Part shown: piece after piece, positions 15,638 to 26,500 of the stretch
Layout: each line of letters opens with the position of its first letter
Numbering within the stretch: position 1 is the stretch's first letter
Assembly: GCF_947493425.1 (NCBI RefSeq)
Contig: NZ_CANLRP010000065.1
Coordinates: 1-41,617, forward strand
Direction of reading: 5' to 3'
Length of the DNA: 41,617 nucleotides
DNA from: an uncultured Microscilla sp.
Lineage (GTDB): Bacteria > Bacteroidota > Bacteroidia > Cytophagales > Microscillaceae
Made by a program: the position numbers and the translations under genes
Notes under the pieces: generated by a model
Told to the model about the DNA's origin: nothing
What the model saw: only the letters and a program-made list of their open reading frames with translations
The model's database searches: none

Positions 15638-17905
15638 ATGGCAATCAAAATTCGAAAAGAAGACGCCCTTAACTATCACTCACAAGGGCAACCCGGTAAA
15701 ATAGAAGTAATTCCTACCAAAGCATTAGGTTCTCAACGTGACCTGGCTCTAGCTTATTCGCCTGGTGTGGCTGAACCTTGTCTGGAGATTGCCGACGACC
15801 CCGAAAATGTTTATAAATATACTGCCAAAGGCAACCTGGTAGGGGTAATTTCTAATGGAACTGCTGTACTTGGCTTGGGCAACATTGGGGCGGCTGCCTC
15901 TAAACCTGTCATGGAAGGGAAAGGAGTACTATTTAAAAAGTTTGCTGGAATAGATGTATTTGATATTGAAATAGACAGCACTGATCCTCAAGAATTTATT
16001 CGCATTGTAAAGTCGCTTGAACCCACTTTTGGGGGGATCAACCTAGAGGACATCAAAGCACCTGAATCTTTTGAAATAGAAGAAACCCTGCGTCGTGAAA
16101 TGAATATTCCTGTGATGCACGACGACCAACATGGTACAGCCATTATATCAAGCGCAGCATTGCTTAATGCTTTGTCAATAGTAGGTAAAAAAATAGAAGA
16201 CATTTACCTGGTAGTCAATGGTGCAGGAGCTTCGGCTATAGCCTGTAGCAAATTGTATGTGAGCCTGGGGGTGCGCAAAGAAAATATTGTAATGCTTGAC
16301 AGCAAAGGGGTGATTCGCAAAGACCGTGAAAACCTGAATCCGATTAAGGCACAGTTTGCCACTGCAAGAGATGTACACGAGTTGGATGATGCCATTGAGG
16401 GGGCGGACATGTTCTTGGGTTTGTCGGCAGGAAATATTATGACTCCCGAAATGCTCAATAAAATGACTACTAACCCCATTGTTTTTGCCTTGGCAAACCC
16501 TACCCCTGAAATAGACTATGATCTTGCCATTAGCACCCGCTCAGACATTATTATGGCCACTGGTCGTTCTGACCACCCTAACCAGGTAAACAATGTATTA
16601 GGGTTTCCTTATATATTTAGAGGGGCGTTGGATGTAAGGGCTACCGAGATCAACGAAGAAATGAAACTGGCTGCAGTGCACGCTATTGCCGATCTTGCCA
16701 AAGAAGCCGTGCCCGATGTAGTAAGCCGGGCGTATGGCGACTCAGTGTTGAGTTTTGGCAAAGAGTATTTGATCCCTAAACCACTGGATTTGCGTTTGAT
16801 TACGACCATTTCGCCCGCAGTAGCTAAAGCAGCCATGGATTCAGGAGTAGCCAAATACCCCATTACTGATTGGGAAGGCTATAAGGTAGAGTTACAAAAA
16901 CGTCTGGGGATTGATCAGAAACTGATGTCGCGTATGATTCAAACAGCGCAACGTAAACCAAAACGGGTGATTTTTGGGGAGGCTGACAATCAAAAGGTAT
17001 TAAAAGCTGCCCAAATTGTAAGAGATGAAGGAATTGCAACCCCTATATTTTTAGGAAATATAGATAAGATCAAGCGTATTATTGAAGAAAACCACCTCGA
17101 TCTAAATGATTGTAAAATCCTTGACCCTTTGAATGAGCCTGAGCTTTGTCAAGAATACGGGAAACGTTTGTACGAAAAGCGCAAACGCAAAGGGGTAACT
17201 TTGTATGATAGCAAAAAGATGATGCGTGACCGCAACTATTTTGGTACCATGATGCTGGAATTGGGCGAAGCTGATGCTTTTATCTCTGGGTTGACCAAAA
17301 ACTACCCCCAAGTGATTCGCCCGGCACTAGAGGTAATAGGTACCAAAGATGAGGTAAAAAAAGTAGCGAGCATGTATGCAATGATTGCCAAGAATCGCAC
17401 CTTGTTTTTTGCCGATACTTCGGTCAATGTAGACCCAGGGGTAGACGATTTGGTAGACATTATTGGACTGACCAGAGAAGCTGTAAAATCGTTTGGCTTT
17501 GAGCCAAGTATGGCGGCGTTGTCTTACTCAAACTTTGGTTCTATTGGTGGTGAATTGCCCAATAAGATGATTAAAGCTACTGAACGGGCAAAAGAATTGT
17601 TTCCAGACTTGATCATAGATGGAGAACTACAGGCAAACATTGCTTTAAACCAAGCACTGCTGAAAGAAAACTATCCATTCAGCGATTTGTGCGATAACCC
17701 TCCCAATACCTTGATTTTTCCTAACCTTGCTTCAAGCAACATTGCCTATAAGTTGTTGCACGAGTTGGGTTTTGCTGAGGCCATTGGTCCGGTATTGCTA
17801 GGAATGCGCAAACCCGTACATATTTTACAGTTGGGTAGCTCGGTACGTGACATTGTAAACATGGTAGCCATTGCCGTGGTAGATGCTCAAAATAACGAAG
17901 CATAA
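15638..17905 (+). CDS. maeB: NADP-dependent malic enzyme with phosphotransacetylase domain
   Basis: A 755-residue bifunctional-type malic enzyme, the MaeB architecture and length. It decarboxylates malate to pyruvate, making NADPH. The malic domain covers residues 15-160, with Y40 ([12 protein letters not shown]), K95 ([13 protein letters not shown]), E137-D138 (NLEDI) and D162 (MHDDQHGTA). The nucleotide-binding domain follows ([19 protein letters not shown], about 192-210). Residues about 430-750 form a phosphate acetyltransferase-like domain, which in characterised MaeB proteins senses acetyl-CoA rather than acting as an enzyme. The ATG at 15638 matches the family start [15 protein letters not shown] terminator follows at 17940. 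Confidence 0.95.
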   Translation: MAIKIRKEDALNYHSQGQPGKIEVIPTKALGSQRDLALAYSPGVAEPCLEIADDPENVYKYTAKGNLVGVISNGTAVLGLGNIGAAASKPVMEGKGVLFKKFAGIDVFDIEIDSTDPQEFIRIVKSLEPTFGGINLEDIKAPESFEIEETLRREMNIPVMHDDQHGTAIISSAALLNALSIVGKKIEDIYLVVNGAGASAIACSKLYVSLGVRKENIVMLDSKGVIRKDRENLNPIKAQFATARDVHELDDAIEGADMFLGLSAGNIMTPEMLNKMTTNPIVFALANPTPEIDYDLAISTRSDIIMATGRSDHPNQVNNVLGFPYIFRGALDVRATEINEEMKLAAVHAIADLAKEAVPDVVSRAYGDSVLSFGKEYLIPKPLDLRLITTISPAVAKAAMDSGVAKYPITDWEGYKVELQKRLGIDQKLMSRMIQTAQRKPKRVIFGEADNQKVLKAAQIVRDEGIATPIFLGNIDKIKRIIEENHLDLNDCKILDPLNEPELCQEYGKRLYEKRKRKGVTLYDSKKMMRDRNYFGTMMLELGEADAFISGLTKNYPQVIRPALEVIGTKDEVKKVASMYAMIAKNRTLFFADTSVNVDPGVDDLVDIIGLTREAVKSFGFEPSMAALSYSNFGSIGGELPNKMIKATERAKELFPDLIIDGELQANIALNQALLKENYPFSDLCDNPPNTLIFPNLASSNIAYKLLHELGFAEAIGPVLLGMRKPVHILQLGSSVRDIVNMVAIAVVDAQNNEA

Positions 17906-17939
17906 AGTACTGTTGGCAATCATTTGTTGATATTGACAG

Positions 17940-17971
17940 CCCTTTGAGATAAGTTCTTGGAGGGTTTTTTT
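17940..17971 (+). terminator. maeB terminator
   Basis: CCCTTTGAG pairs with CTTGGAGGG over nine positions (three G-T pairs), followed by seven T. It lies 34 bases after the maeB stop. Confidence 0.65.
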
Positions 17972-18206
17972 ATGAATAGTAATAGTTTATGTAAGTCAAT
18001 ACTCCGCAGTGATTTTAGTCAAAGTTGATTACTGATTACCTTCAGTGAGCTCCCGTTGGTCGGTTATCAAATGGTTATAAGTTTAAAAACTATTTAATTA
18101 CGTGTTTAGACGTAAAACTGAAACCCTTTGAAAAATAAAGCAAGTACGCAAATTTAATATACGCCATTGGTTTACAATGATTAATAGGGTAAACATTTAC
18201 TCGAAT

Positions 18207-18241
18207 CCGCTATGGACTACGGACTAAATGCTGTGGACTAT
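18207..18241. repeat. Degenerate 7-nt tandem repeat (GGACTAN type), 5 units
   Basis: CCGCTAT, GGACTAC, GGACTAA, ATGCTGT and GGACTAT follow in a strict 7-base register, within a 687-base spacer that otherwise holds the maeB terminator, a hairpin and a mobile element. Confidence 0.5.
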
Positions 18242-18384
18242 TGGTAAGTAAAACGGGAAAATAAAGTAGTTCACCCACCCAAGATACCTTGCGATGGATT
18301 AGCTGTACAGAGTTTGAGCTTCATTCTGTGGTTAGGTTGTTTTTGGAGTTTTATTAAGCTACAGCGTAGAAATTTTTAAAAGAA

Positions 18385-18418
18385 CTTGGTAGCACTAAAA
18401 AAAATAGTTACTACCAAG
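18385..18418. other. Stem-loop of unknown role
   Basis: CTTGGTAG (18385-18392) pairs with CTACCAAG (18411-18418), with further CACTA/TAGTT pairing inside and an A8 loop. It lies just before the family A mobile element. Terminator-like in shape but lacking a T-run on the plus strand; read on the minus strand it would end the HbpS-type gene transcript beyond the inserted element. Confidence 0.35.
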
Positions 18419-18435
18419 CTCCCAACGATACCTAA

Positions 18436-18593
18436 GGAATGGTGTAAAAATAAATTTCTATAGTAACGCTAAAATATTTTGTTGCTAGACGAGGCAAAAA
18501 ATCGGCTAATAGCAACGCTATTCGGCTATTTTTTAACAAAGTATAGCCTCAAAAGATGAGGTTAAGAATGTAAATTTATTTTGGTACCATTCC
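18436..18593. mobile_element. Miniature inverted-repeat element, family A, copy 2
   Basis: A 158-bp copy nearly identical to 4996-5153 and in the same orientation, flanked by the direct repeat TAA (18433-18435 and 18594-18596). Its last base forms the G of the TAG stop of the neighbouring HbpS-type gene on the minus strand. Removing the element and one TAA would also leave TAG, so the insertion split the stop codon and rebuilt it. Confidence 0.82.
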
Positions 18594-19006
18594 TAAGATA
18601 CTTCCTCAACTTCCAACATTTGTAATCCAGCTTCAGCTACTGCATGGTCGTTTTCTACCGTGCTGCCACTTACACCAATAGCGCCGATTACTTCACCTTC
18701 GGAATTTTTTATGGGTATTCCTCCTGGAAAGCTGATCAAGCCCCCATTTGAGTGCTCAATGTTGTACAAGGGACCTCCTGGCTGGGCAAGCTCGCCAATA
18801 TTGCCAGTATTCATATCAAAAAAACGGGCAGTTTTGGCCTTCTTAATCGAAATATCCAAGGAGCCTAACCAGGCACCGTCCATACGGGCAAAAGCCAACA
18901 AGTTGGCGCCAGCATCTACAATAGCAATATTCATTTTAGTGTCTAAAACTGCAGCTTGAATTTTAGCACCAGCAATGATTCTTTCTGCTTGAGTTAATGT
19001 TAACAT
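18593..19006 (-). CDS. HbpS/GlcG-type heme-binding domain protein
   Basis: A 137-residue protein of the GlcG/HbpS family (DUF336). The start at 19006 ([15 protein letters not shown]) matches the family N-terminus; an in-frame ATG at 19045 would add 13 unlikely residues. Visible family features are [17 protein letters not shown] (about 28-44), AKTARFF, and the C-terminal [24 protein letters not shown]. Some members bind heme or cobalamin or work with oxidative-stress sensors; others accompany catabolic genes. The role here is unknown. No signal peptide. Its stop codon lies on the edge of the family A element. It is on the same strand as the LysR gene 540 bases upstream, but a 392-bp element separates them. 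Confidence 0.85.
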   Translation of the reverse strand: MLTLTQAERIIAGAKIQAAVLDTKMNIAIVDAGANLLAFARMDGAWLGSLDISIKKAKTARFFDMNTGNIGELAQPGGPLYNIEHSNGGLISFPGGIPIKNSEGEVIGAIGVSGSTVENDHAVAEAGLQMLEVEEVS

Positions 19007-19113
19007 CTGATTTTTTGTTTTGTGATTATTGATTGTAATTATCAAGTCAAAGTTAACTAATGAAAGTAGTTATTTGTTAATCAGTGACTCATGCTTATTG
19101 TAATTAAGAATTT

Positions 19114-19505
19114 TTGAAACCGTACACTAATTTTTAGCTATTAATATTTGCTTAGAAGTTAACTTTACCAGTTTTAAAAGTGCTTGAATAACAAGGCCTT
19201 TCTTTCCGCCTTAGTTTGTTAGCGTGAAGAAATTTAAGCAATGAAGCCGTTAAAAAATGATCACTGAGCGAGGCACGAGCGAATGTTTGAGCATTTTAGG
19301 CGCAATGGATTAAATTTTAGCGATCAAACTACAGCGGTGGCTTTTTTTGGTTCGTTTTTTTAGCTAAAGAAAAAAATGAACGGATGCCTGAGGTACACGA
19401 AATTCGGCTTTACCCTACAACTTAGCAGATCAACGTCCATTTTTATGTTGTAAAACCAGCAAAAAAGACAAGAAACGCCTAGTATAAAAAAGTGTACGGT
19501 TTCAA
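19114..19505. mobile_element. 392-bp element with 15-bp inverted ends and 11-bp target duplication
   Basis: TTGAAACCGTACACT at 19114-19128 is exactly inverted at 19491-19505. The direct repeat ATTAAGAATTT flanks it (19103-19113 and 19506-19516), which reads as an 11-bp target duplication. The interior has no ORF of note but carries hairpins, such as GTTCGTTTTTTT against GAAAAAAATGAAC. It appears to be a non-autonomous transposable element. Target duplications of 10-12 bp occur in the IS231 group of the IS4 family. It fills most of the spacer between the HbpS-type and LysR genes. Confidence 0.75.
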
Positions 19506-19548
19506 ATTAAGAATTTTATGATTACTTATCAAACAAATATATAGTGTT

Positions 19549-20490
19549 TTATGTTTTATGTGGCATTAGACTATCTTCATACCACGAAAATTTACTTTCA
19601 ATAATTTGTTGTTTTTTCTGTGCTATATAGTTCAGGTAAGCTTGTGCTACTGGAGTTAAATTTTTACTGCGGAGCCAGATCAAATTCCATATAGACTCAA
19701 TAGGGAAACCCTTGACCGGGATAATCTGTAAGTCTTGGTTTTGGAGCTCGTTTTTGATACCAATCAATGGTAAAATTGAGTAACCCAAGCCGGCAATCAC
19801 GGCTTGTTTAACGGCTTCGTTAGAGGTAAGCTCCATTTTTTTGGTAACGGGTAAGTTTTTTTGTTCAATAAAACGCTCCATAGTGTAGCGGGTGCCAGAA
19901 CCTTGCTCTCGATAGATTAAAGGGAGTTTTTCGAATATTTTTTGACTATACATTTTTTGCTTGAAGGTTTTTTGGTGATTACCCACCAGGTAAAGTTTAT
20001 TTTGCATAAGCTCTAATTTTTCAATAGGCAGCTTACGTGGAAGGACTGATACCAATGAAAAATCTACCTCATTGTTCTTGAGGCTTTCTATTACCTTGGC
20101 TTTGTTGGTTACATCTAACAATAGCTCTACCCCTTGGTGTTGAGACACAAAGTCGGCAAGAAAATAAGGCATAATATATTTGCCGGTAGACACTACCGAT
20201 ATTTTGAGTTTGCCTACCAGCTTGCCCTTATAGGCAAGAGTTTGTTGGTTGAGCACTTGCACTTCATCAAGTATTTTTTGGGCGGTTACTGCTACCTCTT
20301 TGCCAAAGTCAGTGATATAAAGTTGCCTGCCTACTACTTCGCTAAGCGGAATGGGGAACTGGTCTTGAAAGTTTTTTAACTGGATTGATACCGCAGGCTG
20401 GGTCAGGTGTAGTTCTTCGGCAGCTTTGGTAATACTCTGAGTTTGAGAAACCTTAAGGAATATTTGCAGTTGATTGAGTGTATAGTTCAT
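19549..20490 (-). CDS. LysR-type transcriptional regulator
   Basis: A 313-residue LysR regulator. The winged helix-turn-helix is at residues 1-62 (LQIFLKVSQTQSITKAAEEL, then HLTQPAVSIQLKNFQ). The effector domain follows from about 90 (KLKISVVSTGKYIMPYFLADF) to about 295. The ligand is not predictable. It diverges from the isocitrate dehydrogenase gene with 104 bases between the start codons, the usual arrangement of a LysR protein controlling its neighbour, so icd is the natural target. The intergenic region holds AT-rich inverted repeats. The HbpS-type gene downstream may belong to the same unit but is separated by a mobile element. Confidence 0.9.
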   Translation of the reverse strand: MNYTLNQLQIFLKVSQTQSITKAAEELHLTQPAVSIQLKNFQDQFPIPLSEVVGRQLYITDFGKEVAVTAQKILDEVQVLNQQTLAYKGKLVGKLKISVVSTGKYIMPYFLADFVSQHQGVELLLDVTNKAKVIESLKNNEVDFSLVSVLPRKLPIEKLELMQNKLYLVGNHQKTFKQKMYSQKIFEKLPLIYREQGSGTRYTMERFIEQKNLPVTKKMELTSNEAVKQAVIAGLGYSILPLIGIKNELQNQDLQIIPVKGFPIESIWNLIWLRSKNLTPVAQAYLNYIAQKKQQIIESKFSWYEDSLMPHKT

Positions 20491-20538
20491 AAAATAAATT
20501 TATGCATAATATTAATAATATAAATAAAAATTTATGAA
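20486..20538. promoter_or_regulatory. Divergent LysR/icd control region
   Basis: TTCATAAA (20486-20493, overlapping the LysR start codon) is inverted as TTTATGAA (20531-20538). Between them lies the palindrome ATAAATTTAT (20494-20503). AAATTTATG recurs on both sides. Placement fits LysR binding, but the AT richness makes chance repeats likely. Confidence 0.35.
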
Positions 20539-20594
20539 TATTTTTTCAGATATTTGTAGCATCAACATTCAAAAAACACATAAATCGTAACGTC

Positions 20595-22031
20595 ATGAAA
20601 ACAATCACAGTAGCCAAAGGAGACGGGATAGGTCCAGAGATTATGGATGCTACCTTAAAAATATTGAAGGCAGCCAATGCACAAATTAACATAGAAGAAA
20701 TAGAAGTAGGTGAAAAAGTGTACTTATCAGGCAATACTTCGGGCATTTCTAAAGATGCCTGGCAAACCATTCGCAAAAACAAGATTTTTCTAAAAGCCCC
20801 CATTACTACACCCCAGGGAGGCGGCTACAAAAGCTTGAATGTGACTATGCGAAAGTCGTTGGGTTTGTATGCCAACATACGCCCTTGCAAGAGTTTACAC
20901 CCCTTTGTAAGCACCAAGCACAAAGATATGGATGTGGTCATCATTCGTGAAAACGAAGAAGACTTGTATGGTGGTATTGAGCACCAGCAAACCGACGAAG
21001 TAGTACAATGCCTGAAACTGATTAGCCGACCAGGTTGTGAGAAAATTATTCGTTACGCGTTTGAATACGCCAGACTGTACGGACGCAAAAAAGTAACTTG
21101 TTTTACTAAAGACAACATTATGAAGCAAACTGATGGCTTGTTTCACCGAGTGTTTGACGAAATAGCGGAAGAGTACCCAAATATTGAAAATGAGCATTGG
21201 ATTATTGACATAGGAGCAGCAAGACTGGCAGATACTCCCGAAATGTTTGATGTGATTGTAATGCCTAATTTATATGGCGATGTAGTGTCAGATGTGGCAG
21301 CCCAAATTGCTGGCTCGGTAGGTTTGGCGGGTTCTTCAAACATCGGCGATTCTTGTGCAATGTTTGAAGCCATTCATGGATCGGCACCAATGATTGCCAA
21401 CCAAAATGTAGCCAACCCTTCAGGATTGCTACAAGGGGCTATCTTGATGTTGAACCATATAGGGCAAACAGAAGTAGCCGAAAAAATACAAAATGCCTGG
21501 CTAAAAACGGTAGAAGAAGGTATTCATACTTTTGACGTGTACAAAGAAGGTGTAAGTAAGCAAAAAGTAAGCACCAGCGAGTTTGCCGATGCGGTAATTG
21601 CTAACTTAGACCAACACCCAACTGTGTTGGAAAAAGTACACTACGAAAAAGGCATTACTTTTAACTTGCCAAAGTATGAAAGAAAAGCTCCTGCTAAGAA
21701 AGAACTTCTGGGAGTAGATATTTTTGTACAATGGAACGGAGAAGAAGCAGACCAATTGGCTCAACTACTTCAGCAACTCAACAATGGAGATGCTCAGCTC
21801 ACAATGATTACCAACCGAGGAGTAAAAGTATGGCCAGAAGGTTTTGAAGAAACTTTTTGTACTGACCATTGGCGATGCCGATACCAAACTGCTGAGGGTA
21901 ATGTGATTGATAACGAGTCGGTTATAAAAATACTAAGCAAGGCTTGGGAGCATCAAATAGATGTGATTAAAACTGAGAACTTGTACTTGTTTGATGGACA
22001 AAGAAGTTTTTCTTTGGGACAAGGTCAATAA
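20595..22031 (+). CDS. icd: NADP-dependent isocitrate dehydrogenase
   Basis: A 478-residue enzyme of the citric acid cycle, converting isocitrate to 2-oxoglutarate with loss of CO2. GDGIGPEIM opens the protein. The substrate loop is KSLNVTMRKSLGLYANIRP, with ENEEDLYGGIEH, TKDNIMKQTDG and MPNLYGDVVSD giving the tyrosine, lysine and metal-binding aspartate of the family. The C-terminal extension after residue 340 and the total length fit the Thermus/Rickettsia-type subfamily rather than the E. coli type (about 416 residues). It diverges from a LysR gene likely to control it. A terminator lies at 22121. Confidence 0.92.
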   Translation: MKTITVAKGDGIGPEIMDATLKILKAANAQINIEEIEVGEKVYLSGNTSGISKDAWQTIRKNKIFLKAPITTPQGGGYKSLNVTMRKSLGLYANIRPCKSLHPFVSTKHKDMDVVIIRENEEDLYGGIEHQQTDEVVQCLKLISRPGCEKIIRYAFEYARLYGRKKVTCFTKDNIMKQTDGLFHRVFDEIAEEYPNIENEHWIIDIGAARLADTPEMFDVIVMPNLYGDVVSDVAAQIAGSVGLAGSSNIGDSCAMFEAIHGSAPMIANQNVANPSGLLQGAILMLNHIGQTEVAEKIQNAWLKTVEEGIHTFDVYKEGVSKQKVSTSEFADAVIANLDQHPTVLEKVHYEKGITFNLPKYERKAPAKKELLGVDIFVQWNGEEADQLAQLLQQLNNGDAQLTMITNRGVKVWPEGFEETFCTDHWRCRYQTAEGNVIDNESVIKILSKAWEHQIDVIKTENLYLFDGQRSFSLGQGQ

Positions 22032-22120
22032 ATTATAGATTAAGGGAGTAACCATCAAATGTGTATACTATTTCTTGTTTGCTCCCTAAAATCACTTTAC
22101 ACCTAACAAAGTGTACTGAT

Positions 22121-22170
22121 GGCAGCACAAGGGTCAGGGATCGCCCTTGCTTGCTGCCTGTCAGTTTTTA
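22121..22170. terminator. Convergent terminator between icd and the next gene
   Basis: GGCAGCACAAGGGT pairs imperfectly with GCCCTTGCTTGCTGCC, followed by a T-run. The following gene is on the other strand and ends 18 bases on, so it may serve both. Confidence 0.6.
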
Positions 22171-22187
22171 ATTGAGTAGTTGCTCCC

Positions 22188-22952
22188 CTATACTGCTCCA
22201 ATCACCTCACAGTTGCACCAATCAATAAATACTACCTCAAATACATCTACTACCTGCTTTATCTCATTGATGGTATGCTCAGAAAAGTCAGCTATAGACA
22301 GTTCCACTACCTTATCGCCTTTCAGTCTGCCATAGTAAGTAGTTTTGCTCGTTTTTAGGGCAAAAGATGCAGGTACAAAACCTTCGTACCCTTTGAGCGC
22401 AAAGCTGCCTAACTCGGTAGCATCGAGCAACTCTTTAAGTTTATTCAGGTCAATATCCAAATCAGGAGTATTGATAGTAGTGCGTAAGTGACACTTGGTA
22501 AAAGCAGTCAATGATTTGTCTACTGTTTTGGTGTGTTGCGTTTTTACTTCTTTGATCTTATCAATTTCCAAATCTATTAATGGAAAAGAGGATTTGTTCA
22601 AAAACTCATACTGACGCCAGTTGTCTTCGTGCATCGTAAAGATAAAATCGTTGAATTGTGTCGCTTTTGATATATCAGTAGGAATATGCCCTGAGATAGT
22701 AGGCAATGAAAACAAAATATCATCTGTTTTTACCTTTTTGAGCTGGCGCATTTTTAAGGTAAGCTCACCGGTAGCAATAAACTCTTCCGCCATTTTGGGC
22801 TCAGCATCTTCAATGCTCCAGTCCGAACCTCCCATATTCAAAGTAGTGGCTACCTCAAAAGATTGGGGGAGTTGCTCAAGTGGAACCTCATAAATGCCCA
22901 GAGTAATGCCTGTTGTTATATCTATAAAAGTGACGTTGATAAGTTTACTCAT
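22188..22952 (-). CDS. Hypothetical protein
   Basis: A 254-residue acidic protein without signal peptide or membrane segment. I recognise no family. The N-terminal 60 residues (LPQSFEVATTLNMGGSDWSIEDAEPKMAEEF) look like a compact beta-rich domain. The middle is rich in Lys and Thr, and the C-terminus ends in a beta stretch with two cysteines (WCNCEV). It stands alone between convergent icd and divergent kinase genes. Codon use looks like that of the neighbours. The ATG at 22952 begins a plausible strand, MSKLINVTFIDI. Function unknown. Confidence 0.7.
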   Translation of the reverse strand: MSKLINVTFIDITTGITLGIYEVPLEQLPQSFEVATTLNMGGSDWSIEDAEPKMAEEFIATGELTLKMRQLKKVKTDDILFSLPTISGHIPTDISKATQFNDFIFTMHEDNWRQYEFLNKSSFPLIDLEIDKIKEVKTQHTKTVDKSLTAFTKCHLRTTINTPDLDIDLNKLKELLDATELGSFALKGYEGFVPASFALKTSKTTYYGRLKGDKVVELSIADFSEHTINEIKQVVDVFEVVFIDWCNCEVIGAV

Positions 22953-22997
22953 GTCTATATTTCAAATAAAAATATGCTTTTAACAGCTTTCAATATG

Positions 22998-23162
22998 TGC
23001 CACTGACAATAAGTGGCATAAAACGCGGCAATTTACAGTATTCGTTTCAATTATTGCCAACAGCCAAGCCGGAAACAGTAAATTTTGGGTAGGTTTTATC
23101 AAACCCCTAAAGTGTGGAGTGCTCCATCCACCTTCTGATATTGCTTGCGGGGAAAGGTGGAT
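22998..23162. other. Cluster of three hairpins in a 572-base spacer
   Basis: TGCCACT/AGTGGCA (22998-23018), TGGAG-TG-CTCCA (about 23115-23126), and ATCCACCTT/AAGGTGGAT (23126-23162). Base composition is more balanced than in the AT-rich flanks and there is no supportable gene. It may be a decayed element or a structured RNA. The rest of the spacer up to the kinase holds only the promoter below. Confidence 0.35.
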
Positions 23163-23349
23163 AAATGCCAGGTTTATGCACAACGACTGATTACATAAGT
23201 AATGTGTATAATGAAAAAGTACCAAGTTTTTTTTAATATCTTATTTAATTGAGTTAATTTAATTGTTGAATCTCTTTCGTTTTACTGTTGAAAGAAAGGT
23301 GCTTGTTTTTGTAATCAATAAGTGCAAATAGAGATGCAAACACATCTGA

Positions 23350-23380
23350 TTGTTTTGTTTTACAAAATCACTTATTTTTG
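23350..23380 (+). promoter_or_regulatory. Candidate promoter of the propeller kinase gene
   Basis: TTG at 23350-23352, a 20-base spacer, then TATTTTTG at 23373-23380. This fits the Bacteroidetes TTG-N17-23-TANNTTTG pattern. The leader would be about 138 bases. Confidence 0.5.
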
Positions 23381-23524
23381 CTTTGCTATTTAGCATAGTT
23401 TCCAGTTTGGATCTTTTTTATATTAAAAAAGTATAATTTTAATCAGAGCATAGGTGCTTTTTTGTTTTCAATAGTCATACTTGTGCTATTTTAAACATGA
23501 CCATTTTTAGTAGAATTACTGTAT

Positions 23525-26500
23525 ATGAAGAACCTTTGTAGAGTATGGATGATGATCATAGGTTCTTGTGCTTTTCTTCAGGCACAATCCTGCCTTCAAG
23601 GTATTAAATTTTCCAACCTCACCTCTCGTCAGGGCTTATCACAAAATTCGGTTACTTGTGTTTTGCAGGATACAAAAGGATTACTTTGGTTTGGCACTAC
23701 CGATGGTTTGAATAAGTTTGATGGGTATCGTTTTACCAAGTACACTTCCGAACCTGGCAATTCCCAAACACTTATCTCTAATTATGTATCTTGTTTGTAT
23801 CAAGACCGAGCGAGTCATTTGTGGGTAGGTATGTATGGTGGTGGGGTAAATCGTATGGATCCTGTTACTGGGCAAGTCACGGCAAGCTATCATTATTATA
23901 AAAATAAGCCGGGTAGTTTAACAAGTAATAAAGTAAAAGGTCTTTATGAAGATAAAGAAGGGTTGATATGGGTGGCAACTTATGGGGGAGGTGTTGGATT
24001 TATAGACCCTGCTACCCAAAAGTTTACCAGGGTTCGCTATCGTAAGGTAGGGATTGATACCGCAACAAATTTTACTTTTTGTATTATAAACGAGCAGGAC
24101 AAAGGGCTTTGGGTGGGTTCTAATACGGGAATTTTGTATTTAGACTTACACACGAAGCAGTTTACCAGATTTTATCACATAAATCATCCTGGCTTTAGGC
24201 AAAGAACGGCAAAAGCAGCCAAGACAGGGGTAAATCAGATTGTGAGAGATAAAAAGCAACCGCATATCTTATGGTTGTGTACCCATAACTCTGGTTTGGT
24301 AAAGTTTAATACCCACACTCAACAGGTAGAAGAATGGCTGATGCATGATCCCAACAACCCTCTATCAGTCAATAGCAATTCGGTTTGGAGTTTTTATCAA
24401 GACAGTGCAGGCAACTCCTGGGTGGGTTCTCGCAAGGGGTTTCACTGGTTGAACCCTAAAACCCAAAACTTTGCCCGCTTCTTACACGATGCCCAAAACA
24501 AGCAAAGTATTGGGGGCAACGATATTCAGCAGATTTTTGAAGATAAGGCGGGTACTATCTGGCTATGTACCTACGATGGAGGCATTAGTTCGTTTAACCC
24601 TCATTTGAACAACTTTGACCATTACACTGCTTTGGGTGACAAAAATAGCCGTTGGGTAAAGGCGCTCTGTGAAGATGCACAAGGGAATATTTATGCTGGT
24701 TTGGGCAAAGGACCCAATGCTATGGCGATTGTAAATCGTAAAAAGCATCATATCAAACTATTAAAGCACGAACCGACAGATGCTACCACCATTGCCAGTG
24801 ATATAGTAACCAAATTGTTACCCGATGTAAACGGTAAAGGTATATGGGTAGGTACTATAGGGCAGGGGTTAGACTATTACGACATTGAGTCAGGTAAGTT
24901 TATTCATTATGGATATGAACCCTTGGATACAACAGCTTTACGTTCACCTCACATAGGGGCTTTGTATCAAGACAAAGCCCAACCAGATATTTTGTGGGTA
25001 GGCACGCTTGGCATGGGGATGTATCGTTTTAAGATTCAAAGCAGAAGGTCTAAAGCGTATATGAAAAAGCTAAGATATAATGGCACCAATTTGTCTCATA
25101 ATACCATTCTTGATATTGTAAAAGACTACAAAGGCAACCTTTGGCTGGCTACCCGTGAAGGGCTCAATTGTTTTGACCCCAAAAAAGAAATATTTACTAG
25201 TTATTTCTATTCTTTCAAAAACCCTAAAAGCTTAAGCAACAACTATGTAAGCTCGCTGTATGTAGATACGCAAGATGTGTTGTGGGTAGGTACTCATCAG
25301 GGGCTCAACCGTTTAGACTTACGTACATTTTACAAAGATGGAAAAGCATTTTTTGATCGTTATACTACTCAAAGTGGTTTGCCCAACGAAGTGATTCATC
25401 AAATTATAGAAGACAACCAAAAGCGTTTGTGGGTGAGCACCAACCAAGGTTTGAGTTGCCTGAACCCTGAAACCAACCAGTGGAAAAATTATGATGTCAG
25501 CAATGGTTTGCAGAGCAATGAGTTTTTGACCAAGAGTGGTATAAAAACCCGTGAAGGAGCCATTTTGATGGGAGGGGTCAACGGTTTTAACCTGTTTTAC
25601 CCTGATAAAGTAGTGCATAATACTTACAAACCTAAAGTATTGATTACCGATTTTCAAATATTTAATCAGCCCGTACCAGTCACCAAAGAAGGCATATTGA
25701 CGCGTCCTATTTGGGCAACCGACACTATAGAACTGTCTTACAAAGACAAAGTGATTTCGTTTGAGTTTGCGGCATTGAACTATATTTTGCCCGAAAAAAA
25801 TACTTACCATATCAAACTCGAAAACTTTGACGCTGACTGGCGTAACCTTGGCACCAAGCGTTTTGAGACTTATACCAACCTGGCGCCAGGTACCTATGTG
25901 CTTAAGGTAAAAGCTGCCAACAACGATGGAGTGTTGAGCGATAAAGAAACCCGGTTGGTGGTGAAAGTACGCCCACCTTTTTGGCAAACCACTACTTTTT
26001 ATGTATTGATGGTAGTATTGCTTATTGCGTTGGTGTTGGGTATTGTCAGGTGGCGTACACACAACCTGAAAAAACAAAAAAAAGTGCTAGAGCACAAGGT
26101 GACAGAGCGTACCAAAGAGATAAAAATGCAGGCAGAAGAACTGCAAACCCAAACCGAAGAAATAAAGGCCCAAGCAGAAGAGTTGCGTAAAATTAATGAG
26201 CAGTTGCTCGAACTCGACGAGTTTAAACAAGGGGTAACCGGAATGATCGTACATGATCTGAAAAACCCACTCAATACTTTGATGGCTTATGCCAAGTCGC
26301 CTGAGATAAAACAGTCGGCAAGGCAGATGCACCACATGGTACTGAATATACTCGATGTGCAAAAGATGGAATCTGCCGAATTGATTCCTCATTGGGATGC
26401 GGTGCAACTGTATGAAATGGTAGAAGAGGCTATTGAACAAATACAAGTACTCAGTTTACAAAAAAACCTGTATATCCAACGATTTCACGACATAGACTAT

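Noticed and set aside
25319..26077. 252-residue open frame on the minus strand
   Set aside because: Antisense shadow of the propeller kinase Y_Y_Y region; composition is typical of reversed coding DNA.
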